Origin: DASRJX01 sp035649235
GTDB taxonomy: Bacteria > Acidobacteriota > Polarisedimenticolia > Gp22-AA2
Reading direction: 5' to 3'
Assembly: GCA_035649235.1 (NCBI GenBank)
Contig: DASRJX010000250.1
Coordinates: 1-17,103 of the forward strand
Length of the DNA stretch: 17,103 bases
Part shown: positions 7,793 through 13,668 of the stretch, piece by piece
How positions within the stretch are numbered: position 1 is the first letter of the stretch
Layout: every line of letters begins with the position of its first letter
The notes under the pieces: generated by a model
What the model was told of the DNA's origin: nothing
The model's database searches: none
Seen by the model: only the letters and a program-made list of their open reading frames with translations
Position numbers and translations under genes: made by a program

Positions 7793-7821
7793 ACATTACG
7801 ACCGGTCCTGTCCGCGGTCAA
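7793..7821 (-). promoter_or_regulatory. Predicted leaderless promoter for the ACP-FkbH-GNAT-deacetylase run
   Basis: On the minus strand TTGACC (7821-7816), a 17-bp spacer and TAATGT (7798-7793), followed after 8 nt by the ATG at 7784. It lies in the 67-bp gap after the hotdog-SDR gene and would let the ACP run be expressed separately from that gene. Its position decides the ACP start. Confidence 0.6.
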
Positions 7822-7851
7822 GCGGCCAGGGCCGGGTTTCCATCCGCGCGA

Positions 7852-9273
7852 TCACCCTGAATCCCGCAGGTGGCGCAGGGTCTCGAGGATCACGGGGATC
7901 GGGTCCGCCACCGGCTGCGGCAGGAGGCCGGCGGTCTGATCGGTGGCCAGGCGAGGGAACCGCCGGACGTGGACCGTGACGCCGGGAGTCGTCTTCTCCA
8001 GGAGCCGGCAGGCCACTTCGCCCGCGGCCTTCGCCGCCGCGTACTCCCCCATGCCGGGTGGCGTCTCGTCGACGTACACCGAGGAGGGGTACAGGACGCG
8101 CAGCCGGCGCGGCTCGGGACCGAGGATGGCCCCGACCGTGGCCACGAACCCGACCACGAAGTAGTCGCAGAACTCCCGGAACGCCTTCGACGAGAACGCT
8201 CCCCGTGCGGCCGTAGAGATGAAAGGAGCGGCGAAGTAACACAGGATGTCCGGTCGAGGACGAGGCACCGGCGAGTCACCGGGGCTCTCCTTCGGGGCCA
8301 GGACGTCGAACGGTCGCGTCGTCGCCGAACCGCCGCCCTCGACGATCTCGCCCGCCACGCGCTCCGCGTCCGCGGAGCCGACCCTGTACGTCAGGGACAC
8401 GCCCGCGCCTCCGGCCGCCAGGATCTTCGCCGCCACCTCCCCCAGACCGCGCGAGCCTCCCACGATGAGGGCCTGCCGCCCGGCGAACTCCCCGGGCGTC
8501 ACGAGCCGGCGCAGATGGTCGAATCCCGCCTGCTCCCTGGGAGGCGGCCTGAAGAAGGCCTTCAGCGTTCCCGTCACGCCGGATCCGCCGACGTCGATCT
8601 GCAGCGAGGAGAAACGGCGGTCGTGCGCCGTCACGGAGTACCGCATCGGCTGCCCTTCCGACGCCCGGGAAGAGAACGTGAGATCGAGCGCCGAGTACAG
8701 GGAGTGCATCCCCGGACAGAGCATGCCGACCACCCGCGTCGTCGCCAGGAGGAGGGCGATCTGGTCCGCCGGAAGATATCGAACCAGATCCGGGAAGAGT
8801 TGTCCGGCGGCCCCGGGAGCCAGGGTGATGGCGACATCTCCGGACGCGTTGACGGCCTCCTCGAAGGTGAGCACCCTGCATTCGGGCGTCCGTCCCGCCT
8901 CCGGAGCGGGGGTCACTCGAGCACCGCCGGCCGGCTGAGCCAAGGTGAACAGGATGCGGGCCGCCCGCCCGCTCCCACCGGAGACTCCGATCTCGATCTC
9001 TCCAGAGTCCTCGCGGATTGTCCCGCACCTGGCCTCTTCGTCCAGTCTCAGGGGCGCCCGGAACTCGGCCTTGATCGTCCCCAGGCTCCACGGCGCGGTC
9101 CTCGTCCGCGAGAAGCGATCGAGTGACCACAGCAGCAGATGGATCCCATGCACCACAGGGCCCCCGAACAGGAGACGTCTGGCCGTGAGCGGATCGGTGT
9201 GGAGAGGGTTCCAGTCGCCGGAGAGGCTCGCGAAGCGGCGCTGGTCCTCCAGAGTGAAGGTGCGGCTGTCCAC
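7852..9273 (-). CDS. Fusion of two hotdog (MaoC-like) domains and a short-chain dehydrogenase/reductase
   Basis: A 473-residue three-part protein. Residues 1-115 form a MaoC/(R)-hydratase domain: SGDWNPLHTD (18-27) and FGGPVVHG (36-43) give the Asp20/His25 dyad with the spacing of PhaJ-type enoyl-CoA hydratases. Residues about 130-250 look like a second, more divergent hotdog unit (VVGMLCPGMHS, 181-191). Residues about 260-473 are a classical SDR: GGSRGLG (272-278) binds NAD(P), and PSSVY (396-400) with YAAAK (411-415) supplies the Ser-Tyr-Lys site. Together they could interconvert enoyl, 3-hydroxyacyl and 3-ketoacyl thioesters on CoA or ACP. The frame stays open far upstream, but that part is antisense to the SGNH gene. 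GTG at 9273 starts the conserved domain and sits 8 nt after TAGAAT. The next gene downstream is the ACP. Confidence 0.82.
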   Translation of the reverse strand: MDSRTFTLEDQRRFASLSGDWNPLHTDPLTARRLLFGGPVVHGIHLLLWSLDRFSRTRTAPWSLGTIKAEFRAPLRLDEEARCGTIREDSGEIEIGVSGGSGRAARILFTLAQPAGGARVTPAPEAGRTPECRVLTFEEAVNASGDVAITLAPGAAGQLFPDLVRYLPADQIALLLATTRVVGMLCPGMHSLYSALDLTFSSRASEGQPMRYSVTAHDRRFSSLQIDVGGSGVTGTLKAFFRPPPREQAGFDHLRRLVTPGEFAGRQALIVGGSRGLGEVAAKILAAGGAGVSLTYRVGSADAERVAGEIVEGGGSATTRPFDVLAPKESPGDSPVPRPRPDILCYFAAPFISTAARGAFSSKAFREFCDYFVVGFVATVGAILGPEPRRLRVLYPSSVYVDETPPGMGEYAAAKAAGEVACRLLEKTTPGVTVHVRRFPRLATDQTAGLLPQPVADPIPVILETLRHLRDSG

Positions 9274-9281
9274 AGGAGCCG

Positions 9282-9287
9282 ATTCTA
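9282..9287 (-). promoter_or_regulatory. Candidate -10 box of the hotdog-SDR gene
   Basis: TAGAAT on the minus strand, 8 nt before the GTG at 9273, the same spacing as at 1744 and 7784. No convincing -35 box is found 16-18 bp upstream, so support comes from the -10 match and the repeated spacing only. Confidence 0.4.
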
Positions 9288-9345
9288 CCAGGAACGATTC
9301 TCCGGCCCCCGGAGCATAATGCGGTCGACTCGGGGAACCAGAGCC

Positions 9346-10380
9346 ATGAAGCGGCCCGCGAGGCTGGTCCTGCTCGTGCTGTGCGCGCTCCTGTGGGCCG
9401 CCGCCACGGAAGGGGCGGTGCGCGCCTTCTGGCGTCTCCGCCACGGCGTGCCCTTCCGCGATCCCGGCCGCGTGCTGTACGCCTATTACCCCGAGATGAT
9501 CCAGGTCGACATGGTCCATCCCGACCATGGCGACGGGAGCTACGATATCCTGTTGCTCGGCGGGTCGGCGCTCCACGACGGCTACGGGGCAGTCGCGCAG
9601 GTCCTGAAGGAGCAGCTGGCGGCTCACGGTCGCCACAATGTCCGCATTTTCAATCTCGCGATGCCGGCCCACACCTCGCGGGACAGCTGGCTGAAGTACT
9701 CCCATCTCGACGCGCGCTTCGACCTCGTGGTCGTCTATCACGGGATCAACGAGGCGCGGGCCAACAACGTGCCTCCCGAGCTCTTCCGGGACGACTACTC
9801 CCACTATGCCTGGTACGAGGAGGTGAACGCTCTCGCGCCTTACGATGGTAAGGCGAGGTTCGCCCTGCCTTACACGCTGCGCTATCTGCTCATTCGCACC
9901 CGGCACCTTCTGAGGCGCGATGGCTACGTCCCAATCGACGCCCCCCGGGACGATTGGGTCCAGTACGGGAGCGATCCCCGCAGCGCGGCGTGCTTCGAGC
10001 GGAACCTGAGCGCTCTTCTCGATCTCGCTCAATCTCGAGGCGACCAAGTCCTGCTCATGACCTACGCCACTTACGTTCCCGAGCACTACTCGCTCGAGTC
10101 GTTCCGGATGAAGCGGCTCGATTACACCCTCCACCTCAGACCGATCGAGCTCTGGGGGAAGCGGGAGCACGTCCTCTTGACCGTGGCCCGCCACAACGAG
10201 GTCGTCCGAAGGCTGGCGGCCCGGTCGGGAAACGTCCTGTTCGTGGATCAGGAGCGTCTCATGCCGGGATCCGCCCGGTATTTCAACGACCCCTGCCACT
10301 TGACGGTCATAGGGTCGCAGACATTCGTCGAGAATCTGCTGCCGGTCCTGCTGCCGCGCCTCGATCCCGCGCTCGAGTGA
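9346..10380 (+). CDS. Membrane-anchored SGNH/GDSL-like hydrolase
   Basis: A 344-residue protein with one N-terminal hydrophobic segment (about 7-20) and a probable periplasmic body. SGNH blocks can be read in order. LLGGSALHDGYG has the nucleophile region (Ser74), NLAMPAHTS may be block II, YHGINEARAN carries the block III Asn135, and NDPCHLT has the Asp315-x2-His318 of block V. Such enzymes are esterases, or O-acetyl/acyl transferases acting on polysaccharides outside the cytoplasm. ATG at 9346 directly precedes the hydrophobic segment. An alternative ATG at 9319, with GGAG 4 nt upstream, would add nine residues and is possible. It is divergent from the hotdog-SDR gene and lies 92 bp before the thiolase gene. 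The specific ester is not known. Confidence 0.8.
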   Translation: MKRPARLVLLVLCALLWAAATEGAVRAFWRLRHGVPFRDPGRVLYAYYPEMIQVDMVHPDHGDGSYDILLLGGSALHDGYGAVAQVLKEQLAAHGRHNVRIFNLAMPAHTSRDSWLKYSHLDARFDLVVVYHGINEARANNVPPELFRDDYSHYAWYEEVNALAPYDGKARFALPYTLRYLLIRTRHLLRRDGYVPIDAPRDDWVQYGSDPRSAACFERNLSALLDLAQSRGDQVLLMTYATYVPEHYSLESFRMKRLDYTLHLRPIELWGKREHVLLTVARHNEVVRRLAARSGNVLFVDQERLMPGSARYFNDPCHLTVIGSQTFVENLLPVLLPRLDPALE

Positions 10381-10385
10381 AGACG

Positions 10386-10406
10386 CCGGCCACGCCGGGC
10401 GGCCGG
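10386..10406. terminator. Weak hairpin after the SGNH gene
   Basis: CCGGCC (10386-10391) and GGCCGG (10401-10406) can pair over a 9-nt loop immediately after the SGNH stop. No T-tract follows. A predicted promoter for the thiolase lies downstream, so a partial terminator here would fit, but the arms are short for such GC-rich sequence. Confidence 0.3.
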
Positions 10407-10434
10407 AGCACCCCCGCCGGACCCAGGGCACAGC

Positions 10435-10465
10435 TCGACTGCACCGCGCCCCGGTATGGTATAAG
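10435..10465 (+). promoter_or_regulatory. Predicted promoter for thiolase and glutaryl-CoA dehydrogenase
   Basis: TCGACT (10435-10440) is a partial -35 match, followed by the -10 region GTATAAG (10459-10465) at a spacing of 18 bp when GTATAA is taken as the hexamer. The ATG at 10473 begins 7-8 nt after it, again predicting little or no leader. GAGG (10467-10470) lies only 2 nt before the ATG, too close for an ordinary ribosome site. Confidence 0.45.
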
Positions 10466-10472
10466 CGAGGTC

Positions 10473-11666
10473 ATGCCCGAGAGAATTGACGTCTTCGTCG
10501 CGGGAGCCGTCCGCACGCCCATCGGGCGTTTCGGGGGAACCCTGGCCCCCATGACGGCGCCCGCGCTCGGGGCCGTGGCCGCCCGCGCGGCGATCGAGCG
10601 GGCCGGGCTCCGTCCCGACGCGATCGAGGAGACCGTCATGGGGCACGCCCGGCCGGCCGGCGTCGGGCCCAATCCGGCCCGCCAGATCGCGCACCTCGCC
10701 GGCGTCCCCGACACATCCACCGCCTACACGGTCAACATGGCCTGCGGGTCGAGCCTCCGGGCGCTCATCTCCGCCTACCAGAGCATCGTGTCGGGCGATC
10801 GGGAGGTCGTGCTGGCGGGCGGCGCCGAGTCGATGAGCCGGGTCCCCTACCTTCTCGAGGGCGTGCGCTGGGGCGCGAAGATGGGCCACCAGGAGGTGAT
10901 CGATGCCATGTATCGGGACGGCTTCCTGTGCCCGCTGTGCGCGCAGGTGATGGGGGAGACGGCCGAGACGCTGTCCGATCGATACCGCATCTCCAGGGCG
11001 GAGCAGGACCGCTACGCCGCCGAGACGCAGCAGCGCTGCGAGAGGGCCAGGAAGGAGGGCCTGTTCCGGGACGAGATCGTCCCGGTGGTCGTTCCGGGCC
11101 CGAAGGGGAATGTGACCCTCGAACACGACGAGCACCCGCGCGACGGCGTGACGATCGAGGCCCTGGCGAAGCTGCCGCCCGTGTTCCGGAAGGACGGCAC
11201 CGTCCACGCCGGCAACTCCTCCGGGATCGTCGACGGCGCGGCCGCGATGGTGCTTCTCTCAGGCGCGGCCCTCCGCCGGCTGAACGTCACCCCCCTGGCC
11301 CGCATCGCGGCCTACAGCCTGGCCGGCGTCGATCCGGCGATCATGGGGATCGGCCCGGTGCCGGCGGTGCGAGCGCTTCTGCGCGCGACCGGACTGACCC
11401 TTCAGGAGATCGGCCTCATCGAGATGAACGAAGCGTTCGCGGCCCAGGTGATCGCCTGCCAGCGGGACCTCGATCTCGATCTGTCGCGCGTCAACGTGAA
11501 CGGCGGAGCGATCGCCCTGGGCCATCCGATCGGCGCCACGGGTGCGCGCATCTCCGTGACCCTCCTCCACCAGATGCGCCGCCGTGGAACGCGGCGCGGC
11601 CTCGCCACGCTCTGCATCAGCGGAGGCCAGGGGATCGCGATGCTCTTCGAGCGGGCGGAGACTTGA
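10473..11666 (+). CDS. Thiolase (acetyl-CoA C-acetyltransferase type)
   Basis: A 397-residue thiolase of normal length. NMACGSSL holds the nucleophilic Cys91. NEAFAAQ (319-325), GGAIALGHPIGATGAR with His351, and CISGGQG with Cys381 complete the active site. The enzyme would catalyse 2 acetyl-CoA to acetoacetyl-CoA plus CoA, or the thiolytic reverse reaction. The small length and complete biosynthetic-type motifs favour acetoacetyl-CoA over long-chain substrates, but chain length cannot be fixed from motifs. The ATG gives the typical first strand VFVAGAVRTPIGRF. The glutaryl-CoA dehydrogenase starts 7 bp after its stop, so the pair is an operon linking crotonyl-CoA and acetoacetyl-CoA metabolism. 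Confidence 0.95.
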   Translation: MPERIDVFVAGAVRTPIGRFGGTLAPMTAPALGAVAARAAIERAGLRPDAIEETVMGHARPAGVGPNPARQIAHLAGVPDTSTAYTVNMACGSSLRALISAYQSIVSGDREVVLAGGAESMSRVPYLLEGVRWGAKMGHQEVIDAMYRDGFLCPLCAQVMGETAETLSDRYRISRAEQDRYAAETQQRCERARKEGLFRDEIVPVVVPGPKGNVTLEHDEHPRDGVTIEALAKLPPVFRKDGTVHAGNSSGIVDGAAAMVLLSGAALRRLNVTPLARIAAYSLAGVDPAIMGIGPVPAVRALLRATGLTLQEIGLIEMNEAFAAQVIACQRDLDLDLSRVNVNGGAIALGHPIGATGARISVTLLHQMRRRGTRRGLATLCISGGQGIAMLFERAET

Positions 11667-11673
11667 GTCAAAG

Positions 11674-12846
11674 ATGACGCGGACGTTCCAGGCCCTCGAC
11701 CTGCTGGCCGTCGAAGACCTCCTGAGCGAGGAGGAGCGCCTGGTCCGCGACACCGTCCGATCCTTCGTCACCGACCGGGTCCTGCCGATCATCGAGCGGC
11801 ACTTCCGCGCCGGGACCTTTCCCGCGGAGCTCGTGCCGGACCTGGCGGCGCTCGGCGTATTCGGGGCCAACCTCGAGGGCTATGGATGCGCCGGCCTCAA
11901 CAACGTGGCCTACGGCCTCATCATGCAGGAGCTGGAGCGGGGCGACAGCGGCCTGCGCTCCTTCGTCTCGGTCCAGGGAGCGCTGTGCATGTATCCGATC
12001 CACGCCTTCGGATCCCCGGCCCAGAAGGAGCGCTGGCTGCCGCCGATGGCGCGCGGTGAGGCGATCGGCTGCTTCGGGCTCACGGAGCCGGACGCCGGCA
12101 GCGACCCGGCCCGCATGCGCACGAGGGCGGTGCGCCGCGGCGGCGGCTACGTGCTCGACGGCGCCAAGGCCTGGATCACCAACGGCTCCTGCGCCGATCT
12201 GTCGCTGATCTGGGCCCGCTGCGAGGACGACGTCATCCGCGGCTTCCTGGTGGAGCGGGACACCCCGGGGCTCACGACGCGCGACTACCAGGGCAAGTTC
12301 TCGCTGCGCGCCTCGGTGACCTCGGAGATCGTCCTGCAGGACTGCCACGTTCCGGAGGCCAGCCTGCTGCCCGGCGCCACCGGTCTCAAGGCCGCGCTGA
12401 AGTGCCTCAATCAGGCGCGGTACGGCATCGCCTGGGGTGGCATCGGCTCGGCTCTGGCGGTGTTCGACGAGGCCCTCGGCTATGCCAAGACCCGGGTCGT
12501 GTTCGGCAGGCCGATCGCCGGGTTCCAGCTCCAGCAGCAGAAGCTGGTCTGGATGGCGAACGAGATCACCAAGGCCCAGCTTCTCGCCCTGCGCCTGGGA
12601 CGACTGAAGGACGAGGGGAAGGCCACGCCCGTGCGCATCTCCCTCGGCAAGCGCAACAACGTCTGGCTGGCGCGCGAGTGCGCGCGTCTGGCACGCGAGA
12701 TCCTGGGGGCCAACGGCATCGCGGACGAGTACCAGACGGGGCGTCACTTCTGCAACATCGAGGCGGTCTACACCTACGAAGGGACGCACGACATCCACAC
12801 GCTGATCGTCGGCGAGTCTCTGACCGGCCTGTCCGCGTTTTCCTGA
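11674..12846 (+). CDS. gcdH: Glutaryl-CoA dehydrogenase (acyl-CoA dehydrogenase family)
   Basis: A 390-residue flavoprotein resembling glutaryl-CoA dehydrogenase along its whole length. ERGDSGLRSFVSVQG (89-103) carries the substrate-carboxylate Arg95 region. GCFGLTEPDAGSDP (132-145) is the FAD/substrate motif, ARCEDDVIRGFL and QGKFSLRAS are distinctive of this subfamily, and VYTYEGTHDIH contains the catalytic base Glu369. The reaction is oxidation and decarboxylation of glutaryl-CoA to crotonyl-CoA, with electrons passed to electron-transferring flavoprotein. The ATG at 11674 is chosen because the family's N-terminal helix follows. The frame is open back to 11584, but that part overlaps the thiolase. 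Other acyl-CoA dehydrogenases lack this combination of motifs. Lysine or tryptophan breakdown is the usual context; the polysaccharide setting is unusual. Confidence 0.93.
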   Translation: MTRTFQALDLLAVEDLLSEEERLVRDTVRSFVTDRVLPIIERHFRAGTFPAELVPDLAALGVFGANLEGYGCAGLNNVAYGLIMQELERGDSGLRSFVSVQGALCMYPIHAFGSPAQKERWLPPMARGEAIGCFGLTEPDAGSDPARMRTRAVRRGGGYVLDGAKAWITNGSCADLSLIWARCEDDVIRGFLVERDTPGLTTRDYQGKFSLRASVTSEIVLQDCHVPEASLLPGATGLKAALKCLNQARYGIAWGGIGSALAVFDEALGYAKTRVVFGRPIAGFQLQQQKLVWMANEITKAQLLALRLGRLKDEGKATPVRISLGKRNNVWLARECARLAREILGANGIADEYQTGRHFCNIEAVYTYEGTHDIHTLIVGESLTGLSAFS

Positions 12847-12867
12847 GAGACGGGACCCCGTCCCTCA
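12844..12867. terminator. Bidirectional hairpin spanning two convergent stop codons
   Basis: The strand from the gcdH stop (TGA, 12844-12846) to the stop of the leftward MDR-like gene (TCA on the plus strand, 12865-12867) folds as two 10-nt arms around a GACC loop with one mismatch (A12848/C12863). Both stop codons lie at the base of the stem. No T-tract follows, as at 3399-3419. Confidence 0.5.
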
Positions 12868-13668
12868 GCGATCCTCCACCAGCAGGAGTCCCCAGCCAGA
12901 GCGCTCGAACTCCGCCCGGCCCACGGCACCCTCGGGGAGCACCTCCGCCTCCAGCACCTCCTCCGGCGCCGGCCGGAGCCCGCCCAGCGCGGCGGCCAGG
13001 AGCCCCGGCACGCGTTCCACGAGGTCCTCCTCCTCGCCTGTCGGAACGGGACAGTCCGGAACCTGGACGAGCGTCAGGGCGCGGCGGTGCACGTGCGCGT
13101 AGTAGTCGAAGGGTGCCTGCCCCAGGGCGTCCCCCAGGGAGAGGACGAGCCCCCAATCGCGGCAGCGCTCCACCGCCTCCGCAAGCCGCTGAGGCTCCCC
13201 GCTGGTCTCGACGACGATCGCCGGCCGCGGCGCGGGGCCCCGACCGTCGCCCTGAATGGTACCCGCGGCCAGGACCCGGCAGCCGACGGCCGCAGCCACG
13301 GCACCGGCCATGCGCGCGGCGAAGCCGTCGCCCAGGACGAGCGCCTGGGCGCCCAGGTCGCAGTCGCTCCGGCGGAGCGCCAGCGCCAGAGACAGGGCGG
13401 CCGGCAGGAGACAGGAGACCTCGGGGCGCTCGTCCCCGGGTCGCATCCGGATGCGGCCCGAGGCGTCCGGCCAGCCCCAGAAGATCCGGCCCTCGACATC
13501 CTGAAAGGCCAGCCCTGACAGTGACACCCTCGAGCGATTGGCGCCGCCGGCCGATCGCTCCCGGCGCAGCAGCGCCGCCCTGAGGCGGCCGTCGGATTCT
13601 GTGATCCCGCCGTGCCGGATCTTGAGGGAGGAGCCTGAGAGAACCGCCTCAGCGCTTCGAAGCCACAT
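12865..13668 (-). CDS. MDR (zinc-type alcohol dehydrogenase)-like protein, divergent
   Basis: A 267-residue protein, shorter than the roughly 340 residues usual for medium-chain dehydrogenases. The clearest region is LGAQALVLGDGFAARMAG (105-122), a Rossmann nucleotide-binding turn, followed by VVETSGEP (142-149) and GLVLSLGD, the typical later strands of the MDR cofactor domain. The N-terminal GroES-like part appears shortened and no catalytic zinc ligand pattern is visible. The ATG lies 20 bp inside the upstream two-domain oxidoreductase gene, so translation is coupled. It may work with that enzyme on sugar oxidation, or may be a non-catalytic partner. Function is not known. Confidence 0.65.
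   Translation of the reverse strand: MWLRSAEAVLSGSSLKIRHGGITESDGRLRAALLRRERSAGGANRSRVSLSGLAFQDVEGRIFWGWPDASGRIRMRPGDERPEVSCLLPAALSLALALRRSDCDLGAQALVLGDGFAARMAGAVAAAVGCRVLAAGTIQGDGRGPAPRPAIVVETSGEPQRLAEAVERCRDWGLVLSLGDALGQAPFDYYAHVHRRALTLVQVPDCPVPTGEEEDLVERVPGLLAAALGGLRPAPEEVLEAEVLPEGAVGRAEFERSGWGLLLVEDR

Noticed and set aside
9274..10431. Upstream extension of the hotdog-SDR reading frame to a single 859-residue leftward protein
   Set aside because: The added 386 residues are antisense to the SGNH gene, show no domain features, and the conserved hydratase domain begins at the GTG at 9273, just after a -10 box.
13516..13525. TGACAGTGAC, a further copy of the operator-like half site
   Set aside because: It lies inside the coding region of the MDR-like gene, has no inverted partner nearby and no promoter next to it; probably chance.
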